From Mediterraneibacter butyricigenes (GTDB lineage: Bacteria > Bacillota > Clostridia > Lachnospirales > Lachnospiraceae): a stretch of DNA of 64,000 nt. Where the stretch lies: contig NZ_BHGK01000001.1 of NCBI RefSeq assembly GCF_003574295.1, forward strand, positions 930,001 to 994,000, given 5' to 3'. This document shows positions 35,992 to 45,304 of the stretch, in pieces; position 1 is the stretch's first letter; each line of letters starts with the position of its first letter. The notes under the pieces were generated by a model. That model saw nothing but the letters and a program-made list of their open reading frames with translations. It was not told the DNA's origin and did no database searches. A program made the position numbers and the translations under genes.

Positions 35992-36946
35992 TTGTCTGGT
36001 TTCCTTTTGCATCCACATTTGTCTCTTTACAGATATAGATCGGGCGCTTCTTCGTTTCCAGATAGGTCTTGGACAGATACATGCCCAGAATTCCCATGCA
36101 GAACAACTGAATTCCACCCAGCATCAGTATAATACAGGTCATAGACGGCCATCCTGCCACCGGATCCCCGAAACATAAGGTTTTTACCAGAATCACAACC
36201 AGGAAAATAAATGCCACACAGCAGAAAAAGATTCCCAGTACTGATGCCAGTGCCAGCGGCGCCGTAGAAAATCCGATAATCCCTTCAATACTGTAAAGCA
36301 ACAGCTTCCAGAACGACCACTTTGTTTCCCCCGCACGTCGTTCCACATTTTCAAATTCGATCCATTTTGTCTGAAATCCGACCCAGCCGAAAATGCCTTT
36401 GGAAAACCGGTTGTACTCTTTCATATCCAGAATTGCTTCCATAAACTGTCTGGTCATCAGACGGTAATCTCTGGCACCATCCATGATCTCTGTGGTAGAA
36501 ATCCTGTTCATCAGCCCATAAAAGCGACGGGCGAAGAACGATCGTACCGGTGGTTCTCCCTTTCTGGTCACACGACGGGTAGCCGCAGAATCGTAGCCCT
36601 CTTCCTTAATGGCATGAATCATTTCCGGCAACAGCTCCGGCGGATCCTGAAGATCTGCATCCAACATAGCGATATAATCACCGGAAGCATGTTCAAATCC
36701 GGCATAAATCGCTGCTTCCTTTCCAAAATTTCTGGAAAACGAAATATATTTCACTCTGGAATCTTCGGTCGCAAATCCCTTTACGATCTCAAGTGTCCGA
36801 TCTTTGGAACCGTCATTGACGAAGATGACTTCCAGAGCATACTCCTTTAATTTCTCCGCTATCTCGCAAAACGCCTGATAAAAATAAGGTAAAACTTCTT
36901 CCTCATTATAACAAGGTACGATCAACGAAATCTGTTCTTTTACCAT
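35984..36946 (-). CDS. GT2 glycosyltransferase, GtrB/DPM-like
   Basis: The product is 320 residues from the ATG at 36946, which overlaps the upstream stop by 7 nt. The GT-A domain has SLIVPCYNEEEVLPYFYQA and the signature DADLQDPPELLPEM. Two membrane helices lie at about 225-260 and 265-300. Such enzymes attach a sugar to undecaprenyl phosphate on the inner face. The overlap with the YfhO gene (8 nt) suggests the two act in sequence: lipid-linked donor, then outer-face transfer. Confidence 0.92.
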   Translation of the reverse strand: MVKEQISLIVPCYNEEEVLPYFYQAFCEIAEKLKEYALEVIFVNDGSKDRTLEIVKGFATEDSRVKYISFSRNFGKEAAIYAGFEHASGDYIAMLDADLQDPPELLPEMIHAIKEEGYDSAATRRVTRKGEPPVRSFFARRFYGLMNRISTTEIMDGARDYRLMTRQFMEAILDMKEYNRFSKGIFGWVGFQTKWIEFENVERRAGETKWSFWKLLLYSIEGIIGFSTAPLALASVLGIFFCCVAFIFLVVILVKTLCFGDPVAGWPSMTCIILMLGGIQLFCMGILGMYLSKTYLETKKRPIYICKETNVDAKGNQTNE

Positions 36947-39150
36947 TCCTGTCTTCCTTTCCGTTTCCAGAGCAGATATCCGATCCATCCCAGGATCGTC
37001 AGCAGACTCACCACTTCTCCCACTCTGTATATCTTTCTTCCTTCAAACCGGACTTCCAGGTGTCCGGCTGTTTTTCCTTTCGGAAGCTGTACCTGCACCT
37101 GATGGCTGGCACTTTCTGTCGTTTTCAGTGCTTCTCCATCTAAATATACTCCATGGAGCTCATAGTTGTAAATTGGAAGTTGTAAAACAGTGCCCTCTTT
37201 CGCTTCTTTCAGATCCAGAGAGAACTCCACGCCCTTCCGTTCATAATGTTCTATCGTAAGCGGCTGATCCGATTTCACTGTATCCCCCTGCGCCCACAGT
37301 TCATCCAACGGCGTGTCTTCCTGATAATAGTCCAAGACATCCGTATCAAAACTGGTCAGATTCCCTTTTCTCTGCAACAACACTTTCCCGTCCAGATATT
37401 CATCCACACAGTGCACCGACATAACGAAGGTCAATACCACCAGCACTCCCGCTATCATCTGGCGTCTGTCCTTCAAAAGTTCTATCACGGCGATCGCTGT
37501 TACCACCGATAAAAACAGAGACGCATATGCCAGAAATCTCCACGGGAACTGAATCAGTCCCAGAATGCTGTACAGCCAATCCGTATCCTTCACCACGTTC
37601 CACGGAAAGGCACTGGAACACAGATAACAACTGACGATTCCAAATCCCAGACAAACATTACCGATTCTCTTTACCCAGCTGTCTAAAGACTTCCGATAAA
37701 ATGCATAGTAACTGTACACAAAGATTCCCAGCAACAAGACTGGTCCGATGGAAATAAACAACTGCCGGTTCACCACCTCTGTTGTGGAAGATCCTTCATA
37801 TTCCACGAACAATCGGAAAATATCTCCGATTTCCAGTGCACTGTTCTGCATATCCGTCCCCTGGCCTTTGATATAATAATCATCTCCCACATGGCTCAGG
37901 AACGGAATGAGAAACCAGAGATTCAACAGGATTGTCATGCCCGCCGCTTTTCCCATGGCAAGCATTCGCCGGCCCAGATTTTTCGGTGTTTCTGTTTTTC
38001 TGTACAGCCGGTACGGAATGAAAATCAGAACACCGGCTGCCACAAACAGCACACTGATCTCCACGCTGATAATATGGCTCTGGATAATCCCCGTTGCTGC
38101 CAGAACTGTGATCCACCATTTTTTCTGGTCACCGCAGATCAGTTCATACACGCCCCAAAGCAATAAAGGCAGGAAAATCTGCGCCAACATTTCTCCCACA
38201 GCCGCTCTGCAATACATATTAACCAGCCGATACGGATTCAACAGATATAACAGCATACAGCACAGTCCCATCCGGTCCGATCTCAGCAAATTCCGGAAAC
38301 TGACATACCCCACACATGCCACTGCCAGATTGATCAGAATCATCAGAAATTTATAACTGGTCATCAAGGAAACGCCCAACATACAGAGGATTGCCGGAAT
38401 ATATAAGAATAATTCCGGATACAGCATGTCCACTGAAAATCCATACCCCGGCATAAAAGCCGTACTCAGCCGCACCGGGAACTGACCGCTCTCCATCGCT
38501 CCGGTCATTCCGATGATCCGCTCCAGGTGGAACCCAATATCATGTCCCGTATTCAGAAATCCGCAGAAATACGGCATCGACGTCAGCAGACCACTGAGCA
38601 GCACCACCGCCCAGGATCTCCAGTCCTTCCAGTCCGGCATCAAAATGCAACTAACAAATGCCAATACCATCATACTGATCCAGATCAACAGATAATCCGG
38701 TCTGTGATTGTTCTGGAGTTTCATGATCCAGTATCCCATCTGGACATTCGGATCTTTGGTCGTAACAGAAAGGGTCAGCTTTCTGCTGGCCTTTGACAAC
38801 GTAAAGAACTCCGTCGGACCGCTTTCTCCATCACGTAATGTTCCCGAAGCGACCACCTTCCCGATCTGGTTCTTCCCATTATCCTGTTCCAGATCCAACA
38901 ATTCATATTCCAGATCTGCCTCTGAATGATAGACCACTTCCAGAGAATATTCTCCTTTACTGACCTTCTCCGTAAAACATTCCATCCGCCAGGTACCATT
39001 CCCCTGATCCTGCCAGGCAAAGGTTGCCGGATCATCCAGCATCCCTTCCCAGTGTTCCCGGTTGTTTTTATACATTCCAAACACCAACACCGTAAGAATC
39101 ACCGACAGAATCAAAAACGGCTTCCATCTTTTCCGTAATTTCAATCTCAT
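36940..39150 (-). CDS. large GT-C-like membrane protein
   Basis: This 736-residue protein has an N-terminal helix, then a ~110-residue outer beta-rich domain, then about twelve helices. The loop after helix 2 reads GHDIGFHLERIIGMTGAME and SGQFPVRLS, a pattern of GT-C-fold and YfhO-like proteins. Another outer loop carries NPYRLVNMYCRAAVGEM. A C-terminal outer domain and a last helix with a basic tail follow. It is probably an outer-face sugar transferase or polymer-modifying protein. The activity is not proven for this family. Confidence 0.7.
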   Translation of the reverse strand: MRLKLRKRWKPFLILSVILTVLVFGMYKNNREHWEGMLDDPATFAWQDQGNGTWRMECFTEKVSKGEYSLEVVYHSEADLEYELLDLEQDNGKNQIGKVVASGTLRDGESGPTEFFTLSKASRKLTLSVTTKDPNVQMGYWIMKLQNNHRPDYLLIWISMMVLAFVSCILMPDWKDWRSWAVVLLSGLLTSMPYFCGFLNTGHDIGFHLERIIGMTGAMESGQFPVRLSTAFMPGYGFSVDMLYPELFLYIPAILCMLGVSLMTSYKFLMILINLAVACVGYVSFRNLLRSDRMGLCCMLLYLLNPYRLVNMYCRAAVGEMLAQIFLPLLLWGVYELICGDQKKWWITVLAATGIIQSHIISVEISVLFVAAGVLIFIPYRLYRKTETPKNLGRRMLAMGKAAGMTILLNLWFLIPFLSHVGDDYYIKGQGTDMQNSALEIGDIFRLFVEYEGSSTTEVVNRQLFISIGPVLLLGIFVYSYYAFYRKSLDSWVKRIGNVCLGFGIVSCYLCSSAFPWNVVKDTDWLYSILGLIQFPWRFLAYASLFLSVVTAIAVIELLKDRRQMIAGVLVVLTFVMSVHCVDEYLDGKVLLQRKGNLTSFDTDVLDYYQEDTPLDELWAQGDTVKSDQPLTIEHYERKGVEFSLDLKEAKEGTVLQLPIYNYELHGVYLDGEALKTTESASHQVQVQLPKGKTAGHLEVRFEGRKIYRVGEVVSLLTILGWIGYLLWKRKGRQEW

Positions 39151-39165
39151 TTTACAGTCCCATCC

Positions 39166-40836
39166 TCATTGTCTTCTGTAACTCTCTTTGTTTTCGTTTC
39201 TTCGTTCATACTCTGCATTTCCTTTTTCAAGAAAAATCCGATCGTCCAGTCTCCTTGCCAGATCAGATAATCCCGCTGCCGCGTAAGGAATCAGAAGCAA
39301 CAGATACGGAAAGACATATCGGCTCTTTGCTTCCCACAACATGGTAAACAAAATCCCTCCGAAAATTCCGATCAGTAGACTGTAACCATCTAACGATTTC
39401 CTTTTTCTCCTGTCCCCTTTTGGACATGCACTAAGAAGCAGAGCCAGAACTCCACCATAAAGTGCCAGCTGATACCAGTTCATCCACCGGTCGATCACTG
39501 TCCGCAGCCAACCGAAATATACACTCTCCGCAAGTCTCGGCTGTTCCGCCTCCAGACAGTTATTCATAGAAAGCCCCTGATACATAGGGGTGCTCCACTG
39601 CGTCACAAATTTTCGAAAATAAAAATCCACGCCATAAGACGGTTCGGTCTTGATCTTATAGGCAAACTCGCGCAGATCCGCCTTTGCCACCGCTTCTGCC
39701 TTTTCCCGGTCACAGCCCTGGCCTTCAAACGTCAGGAAATTATAACCGTCAAACCATCCGGCTCCCAGATCCGTCTCATGGGTTCCCATTGCCACATAGA
39801 GAATTGCCGGAATCGCCTGCGCATCCTCCGGACGGTGTTTCTGATAGAATCCCTTTAACATTCCCTGAAACAGAAGTAGGCCGGCCAATACACAGCATCC
39901 CACCAACAGCATCTGCTTCTTTCTGGTACTGATCCATTTGATCACAGCCACCAGCAGATATCCGATCAACAGAATCACCGTATTTTGCCGAAGCATCACC
40001 GCCGCTCCCGCTGACAACGCCAGACCGATTCCATTGCCGATTGTCAGATGATCCTGACATTCCAGAAACATCCATGCCGATAACATGGCAAACGCCGTAG
40101 ACGAAATCTCCCCATACACAAAGGGCACGTACAGGTAAAGCGGCACACAGCTCACGATCAGGAGCAAGTAGAAAATTTCCTCTGTCACAAATCTTGTCGG
40201 AGACATTTTGCTTCTTTTTGGCAGTTTCAGCTCCGCAAGTTTTCGCACAAACCGATCTCCCGAATAGACCAGCACCGGAACCAGACAGGCCGAAACATAC
40301 TGAAACGCATGATAATTATTTTCTCCAAACAGCTTGAAAATCACCCGAATCCAGGTAATCAGGCCTAGCTGGTGAGGACATTTTGCCACATAACCGCCCC
40401 ACGCCAGACCACTGTAATCCCCCTGATTAAACGCATGCGCGAACTCACAGACCACCTTCTGATCCGCCTGCGGCATAGTCTTACTCATCCACACCCATAA
40501 TATAGAAGCAACCGTCATTCCTGCCAGAATCACCGACAGAATATATCTTCGATTCCAACTCTTTCCATATCGCTGAAAACACCGGATGATTCCCACGTCC
40601 AGTGCCAAAAAGATTCCGATTCCCAGCAGATTTCCCCAAATGGAATCCCTCACAATATAGACCGTCTCTTCCATAATGTCCAGACTGTTTTCCCCGGACA
40701 ACACAAAACTAAGTCCAAACAGCACCGCAAATGTCAGAATACTCAGTACCAGAAAAACACTGGCAGAAAATTCCTCCAGTTTTTCCAGCTTCTTCCACCA
40801 ATACCGCCGCGGTTCCTCTTTCCTTTGTTCCATCAC
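39166..40836 (-). CDS. GT39-like membrane glycosyltransferase
   Basis: This 556-residue protein has about twelve helices. The first large outer loop contains AFNQGDYSGLAWGGYVAKCPHQ, which resembles mannosyltransferase-type GT-C loops. An outer loop after the middle helices carries YQGLSMNNCLEAEQPRL. Its short charged tail ends the protein. It lies between the flippase and the 736-residue membrane protein, 15 bp from each, in one operon. It likely uses a lipid-linked sugar. Acceptor unknown. Confidence 0.75.
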   Translation of the reverse strand: MMEQRKEEPRRYWWKKLEKLEEFSASVFLVLSILTFAVLFGLSFVLSGENSLDIMEETVYIVRDSIWGNLLGIGIFLALDVGIIRCFQRYGKSWNRRYILSVILAGMTVASILWVWMSKTMPQADQKVVCEFAHAFNQGDYSGLAWGGYVAKCPHQLGLITWIRVIFKLFGENNYHAFQYVSACLVPVLVYSGDRFVRKLAELKLPKRSKMSPTRFVTEEIFYLLLIVSCVPLYLYVPFVYGEISSTAFAMLSAWMFLECQDHLTIGNGIGLALSAGAAVMLRQNTVILLIGYLLVAVIKWISTRKKQMLLVGCCVLAGLLLFQGMLKGFYQKHRPEDAQAIPAILYVAMGTHETDLGAGWFDGYNFLTFEGQGCDREKAEAVAKADLREFAYKIKTEPSYGVDFYFRKFVTQWSTPMYQGLSMNNCLEAEQPRLAESVYFGWLRTVIDRWMNWYQLALYGGVLALLLSACPKGDRRKRKSLDGYSLLIGIFGGILFTMLWEAKSRYVFPYLLLLIPYAAAGLSDLARRLDDRIFLEKGNAEYERRNENKESYRRQ

Positions 40837-40851
40837 TTTCCCTCATCCATA

Positions 40852-42120
40852 TTATAACGTCTTCTTCTGCTTCATCACACCATAAGCAAACAGTCCCACA
40901 AAAATGACACAGAGAATTGCCATCAAAAGTGTATACAGAACTGCCGCTCCCATCATTCCGTACATTCCTACGATCCGGTTGGAGCACACCAATGCCAATA
41001 ACGCCACTACCGCATATCCCCACATCAGGCTCTTCTGGTAACGAATAATCGTGATCACCGCATTTAACAGACCGGACAGTCCCAGAAAACCGCCGCCCAG
41101 AAGCAGCAACAACAATTCCGCCTTATACGGTGCCAGATCCGTATTGTAAAGCCAGGACAACACCGGAACTCCCAGCAAAAACGCTCCAATGATACATACC
41201 AGCGTAATTCCAGCCACGATTAGGGACTGAAGCAGGATTTTTCTGACAAACTGCCCTACTCTCCCATCATTCCACATCATCGAAAGCTTATATAACATCG
41301 GATTGAAAATAAAATTGTTCAACAGACCAATCACAAACACCGGCATCGCGATAAAACCGTAGCACGCCTGCAATTCATCGGTCAGCATGGCATCGATCGC
41401 ATATTTCGGTGCATTTCCTATATAAAAAGAAAGAAACGCTCCGGCAAATAACGGGAAGCACACTTTCAAAAGCGCAAAAACCTGCTTCCAGTCCACCTTT
41501 TCCTTCACCACATCGAATGCTCCAATGGTCCATTTTGTAAACAACACAAATAAGCCCGTCGTCAGAACCGTTGCAATCATCAGCGAAACCAGTTGATTTC
41601 TGAAAACAATCAGCCCCATTCCATAAACCACGATCGTAATTCCGATCCGAAGCGTCATGCATTTGGAGCCCACATCCAGACGATTCTGGTTCTGATAAAA
41701 TCCATGATACACATCTTCCACCGCATCCACGACTTTAAACAGGCACATCCAAACGATCACCTGCGTCTTTTCCGCAGAATATCCGTTACTCATTGCTGCA
41801 TAAGCCGTATACAATACCGCCGTCACCATCATCGCCAGAGATGACACCACACGGGACATCCGATAGTTCACAAAAGAAAACTGTCCCTTCATATCCGAAA
41901 TCTGAAAGTAGCGCATCCCGTACTTTCCAACCGTCAGGAACAGGTTGGCATTTGCATAAGCAATCGTAAAAATCCCCGCATCTTTCAGGCCCAAGGTGCG
42001 GGTTAAAATCATCAGCATGATGACCGACTGAAACGCCATCAACATACTGCCTGCCATATTCCAGATAAAACTGTCTCTCTCGATCTTCTGATCCTTCAAT
42101 AAAAATGCTTTTATCTTCAA
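40852..42120 (-). CDS. polysaccharide flippase, Wzx-like (MOP superfamily)
   Basis: This 422-residue protein has about twelve helices and the start typical of Wzx/RfbX-type proteins (SFIWNMAGSMLMAFQSVIML). Charged residues sit in membrane segments as expected for oligosaccharide flippases. It moves undecaprenyl-linked repeat units to the outer face. It is the first gene of the leftward operon, with ~150 bp to the integrase gene, so the operon promoter should lie in 42121-42267. Confidence 0.87.
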   Translation of the reverse strand: MKIKAFLLKDQKIERDSFIWNMAGSMLMAFQSVIMLMILTRTLGLKDAGIFTIAYANANLFLTVGKYGMRYFQISDMKGQFSFVNYRMSRVVSSLAMMVTAVLYTAYAAMSNGYSAEKTQVIVWMCLFKVVDAVEDVYHGFYQNQNRLDVGSKCMTLRIGITIVVYGMGLIVFRNQLVSLMIATVLTTGLFVLFTKWTIGAFDVVKEKVDWKQVFALLKVCFPLFAGAFLSFYIGNAPKYAIDAMLTDELQACYGFIAMPVFVIGLLNNFIFNPMLYKLSMMWNDGRVGQFVRKILLQSLIVAGITLVCIIGAFLLGVPVLSWLYNTDLAPYKAELLLLLLGGGFLGLSGLLNAVITIIRYQKSLMWGYAVVALLALVCSNRIVGMYGMMGAAVLYTLLMAILCVIFVGLFAYGVMKQKKTL

Positions 42121-42267
42121 TCGTACATCCTCGTTTTCTAAATTTCCGCATACTCCAATTAATCATATCACTGTTATAGCTAAAACTCAACAGACCAGAG
42201 CACTTTTCGACAACGCCTCCCTCTTTTTTCTCTACTTTCACTATAAGAGTTAACCTTATTCCTTTTT

Positions 42268-43311
42268 TTATATCAACTCCACACACCGCTTCTTATCCTC
42301 CCACTGCGGATGCACATACAAATTCAACGTCAGATTCACCGACGCATGCCCCAGCAACTCACTGACCACCTTATAATCCGCTCCCTCTTCTACACAGCGT
42401 GTTGCAAACGTATGCCGCAGCCCGTGAAAATGAATATGTTCCGCTTCCTTCTTCTCCAGGAATCTGGCATAATGCTTTCGATACAGCCGCGGTTCCATAT
42501 ACCGCCTGCTGCCCGTCACCAGAAAATGTTCCGGTGCTTCCCCGCAAAACGGCTGCATCAGATCATACAATGCATCCGCAATCGGAATCTCCCGAATGGA
42601 TTTTCTGGATTTTGGCGTTGTCAGCAAAATCTTCGTTCTCCCCTTTTCCCTGCTCCTCTTCCTGCTTCCCTGTTTATTCTTCCTTTCATTGCCTTCAGAC
42701 TCTGTGCGTTTATCTCTATCCTCTCCATCCTTGATATTCCCCCGGTTCTCCGGATTCTTCAGATAAATTCTCTGGATGGTCTTTGAAATGCAGATAGATC
42801 GTTGCTCAAAATCCACATCTCCCCATTTCAACGCACACAACTCCCCGATCCGAATTCCTGTATAGAGCGTTACCGCATAGCCCAACGTCTCATAGTTCAA
42901 TTCCTGCCGGATCCATTCCAGCAGCTTCTGTTGCTGTCCCTTTGATAAAACCGCCCGCTTCTGTCTGTTTTCCTCCAACTGTCTGACCGGTAATTCCACC
43001 TGCCATTCCGGCATCGTCCGGCCATATTTTCTTCCATAATCCCTCAGACACATTTTCAGGATCATCAGAATGTCCCGCACCGTCTTTTGTGAAAGCCCAC
43101 CCGCTCCATTGATCCGTCCCCATTTCAGCCAATGCATGACCGTATGTTGCAATATCACCGAGTCCAACGCTTCCACTTCTATCATTCCCAAATTTGGAAA
43201 GACCTGCCGCTCCATCAAAAACAGATAATTGGCGTAGGTCGATTCTTTCACATAATCTCTCTTGTATTTCAGCCATTCCCTTCCCCACTGCTCCAATGTC
43301 ATTTTCTTCAT
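42268..43311 (-). CDS. tyrosine recombinase/integrase inside the polysaccharide locus
   Basis: The product is 347 residues from the ATG at 43311, with an AAAGGAG site 9 nt upstream. The catalytic residues are present: Arg in TGIRIGELCALKWGD, HxLR in FHGLRHTFATRC, His in LLGHASVNLT and Tyr in NLYVHPQ. A highly charged, low-complexity insert of about 45 residues (KDGEDRDKRTESEGN and on) interrupts the catalytic domain between the Arg motif and TTPKSRKSIREIP, which is odd. It is divergent from rfbF. It may invert or excise DNA in the locus rather than serve a phage. Confidence 0.88.
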   Translation of the reverse strand: MKKMTLEQWGREWLKYKRDYVKESTYANYLFLMERQVFPNLGMIEVEALDSVILQHTVMHWLKWGRINGAGGLSQKTVRDILMILKMCLRDYGRKYGRTMPEWQVELPVRQLEENRQKRAVLSKGQQQKLLEWIRQELNYETLGYAVTLYTGIRIGELCALKWGDVDFEQRSICISKTIQRIYLKNPENRGNIKDGEDRDKRTESEGNERKNKQGSRKRSREKGRTKILLTTPKSRKSIREIPIADALYDLMQPFCGEAPEHFLVTGSRRYMEPRLYRKHYARFLEKKEAEHIHFHGLRHTFATRCVEEGADYKVVSELLGHASVNLTLNLYVHPQWEDKKRCVELI

Positions 43312-43444
43312 AGTTTTTTGCTCCTTTGTCGAATTTTGTTGATAAATGAATTTTAGCACGACCCTTTAGTTGTCCACTTGAGGAACGGATTCCTTTTTTA
43401 GATTTAATCGAGGGGATCAGGGAGATTGAGAAAGGAAAACTGAC

Positions 43445-44224
43445 ATGAAAGTTGTAATTCTGGCGGGCGGTTTTGGAACACGTATCAGTGAAGAAAGCCA
43501 TTTACGCCCAAAGCCGATGATCGAGATTGGGGAAAAGCCGATTCTCTGGCACATTATGAAACAGTACAGTGCTTACGGGCACCATGAGTTTATTATCTGC
43601 TGCGGTTATAAGCAGCACATGATCAAAGAATATTTTGCAGATTACTATCTCTACAACGGAGATGTAACCTTTGATTTCGGTCATGAAAATAAAATGATCG
43701 TACATAACAATGTATCAGAGCCATGGAAAGTAACTCTGGTAGATACCGGCTTAAACACCATGACCGGTGGACGAATCAAACGGATTCAGAAATATGTGGG
43801 AAATGAACCGTTTCTGATGACTTATGGAGATGGAGTTTCAGACATTGATATCAATGAACTGATTCATTTCCACGAATCTAAAAATCAGTATGCGACCCTG
43901 ACAGCCGTTCATGTGGGACAGCGTTTCGGTGTACTGGATATTGACAGAGACAGCCGGGATATTAAAGGATTCCGGGAGAAATCTTCTGCAGACGGAAGCC
44001 GGATCAACGCAGGATTTATGGTACTGGAGCCGGAAGTCTTCGACTATATCGAGGGCGACAGCACCGTCTTCGAGAAAGATCCATTAGAGCATCTGGTTGC
44101 CGACGGACAGTTAAACGCCTATAAACACAACGGATTCTGGCAGTGTATGGACACCCAGCGTGAAAAAGAACAGTTAGAAAAAATGTGGGCATCCGGCAAT
44201 GCACCGTGGAAGGTATGGGAGTAG
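43445..44224 (+). CDS. rfbF: glucose-1-phosphate cytidylyltransferase
   Basis: This 259-residue enzyme makes CDP-glucose from CTP and glucose-1-phosphate. The nucleotidyl-binding start is complete (VVILAGGFGTRISEESHLRP, KPMIEIGEKPILWHIM). Also present are YGDGVSDIDINELI and GFWQCMDTQREKEQLE near the end. The length is normal. It is the first gene of the rightward operon, followed after 6 bp by the dehydratase gene. It commits this locus to a CDP-deoxysugar. Confidence 0.97.
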   Translation: MKVVILAGGFGTRISEESHLRPKPMIEIGEKPILWHIMKQYSAYGHHEFIICCGYKQHMIKEYFADYYLYNGDVTFDFGHENKMIVHNNVSEPWKVTLVDTGLNTMTGGRIKRIQKYVGNEPFLMTYGDGVSDIDINELIHFHESKNQYATLTAVHVGQRFGVLDIDRDSRDIKGFREKSSADGSRINAGFMVLEPEVFDYIEGDSTVFEKDPLEHLVADGQLNAYKHNGFWQCMDTQREKEQLEKMWASGNAPWKVWE

Positions 44225-44230
44225 AGGAAC

Positions 44231-45304
44231 ATGACAGATCTGAAGTTTTTCCAGAATAAAAACGTATTGATTACAGGGCATACCGGGTTCAAGGGAACCT
44301 GGCTTGCTCGGATTTTATTAAATGCAGGGGCAAATGTGACTGGATATGCGTTAGAACCGCCAACATCCCCAAGTCTGTTTGGACTGATGCATCTGGATCA
44401 GGAAATGCATTCTGTGATTGGGGATATCCGTGACCTGAGTCATCTGAAGCAGGTGTTTGAGGAAGTTCAGCCGGAAATCGTCCTCCATCTGGCCGCGCAG
44501 CCGATCGTTCGGGATTCCTATAAAGATCCCGTCTACACCTATGAGACAAATGTAATGGGAACGGTCAACATCTGTGAATGTGTCCGATTAAATCCCTGCG
44601 TCAAATCCTTTTTAAATGTGACAACGGATAAAGTCTACCATAACCGGGAATGGGAATGGGGCTATCGTGAGACGGATCCGCTGGATGGATACGATCCGTA
44701 TTCCAACAGTAAATCCTGTTCCGAACTGGTAACCCACAGTTATATCCATTCCTTTTTTGATGAAATGGAAGTAGCGGTATCTACGGCAAGAGCCGGTAAT
44801 GTCATTGGTGGCGGCGACTTTGCCAATGACCGGATCGTGCCGGACTGCATTCGTGCAGCGGCGAAAAAAGAGCCGATCATCGTAAGGAATCCGCATTCGA
44901 CCAGACCTTATCAGCATGTTCTGGAACCACTGGCAGCTTACCTGATGATTGCACAGAAACAATATGAAGATCCAAAGTATGCCGGATTCTACAATGTGGG
45001 ACCGGATGACTGTGACTGCGTAACTACCGGAGAACTGGTAGATTTGTTCTGTAATGCCTGGGGGGAAGGGCAGACCTGGGAAAATAAATTTGTAGGCGGC
45101 CCCCATGAAGCCAACTTCCTGAAATTGGATTGTTCCAAGTTAAAGACTGTCTTTGGCTGGAGTCCGGTATGGCATGTGGACACGGCGATCGAGAAGACGG
45201 TGGAATGGGCAAAAGTATTTGTGAACGAGGGAAATGTAACCGAATGTGTGGATCGACAGATTCGGGAATTTTTCGGAGGTGCATATGCAGACAGCAACAA
45301 GTGA
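44231..45304 (+). CDS. rfbG: CDP-glucose 4,6-dehydratase
   Basis: This is a 357-residue SDR enzyme with the NAD motif ITGHTGFKGTWLARIL, the TTDKVYHNREW segment and the catalytic YDPYSNSK (Tyr-x3-Lys). It makes CDP-4-keto-6-deoxyglucose, the shared precursor of CDP-3,6-dideoxyhexoses and of yersiniose-type branched sugars. No DdhC-type PLP dehydrase for the C3 step is seen in the window. It overlaps the aldolase gene by 20 nt. Confidence 0.96.
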   Translation: MTDLKFFQNKNVLITGHTGFKGTWLARILLNAGANVTGYALEPPTSPSLFGLMHLDQEMHSVIGDIRDLSHLKQVFEEVQPEIVLHLAAQPIVRDSYKDPVYTYETNVMGTVNICECVRLNPCVKSFLNVTTDKVYHNREWEWGYRETDPLDGYDPYSNSKSCSELVTHSYIHSFFDEMEVAVSTARAGNVIGGGDFANDRIVPDCIRAAAKKEPIIVRNPHSTRPYQHVLEPLAAYLMIAQKQYEDPKYAGFYNVGPDDCDCVTTGELVDLFCNAWGEGQTWENKFVGGPHEANFLKLDCSKLKTVFGWSPVWHVDTAIEKTVEWAKVFVNEGNVTECVDRQIREFFGGAYADSNK

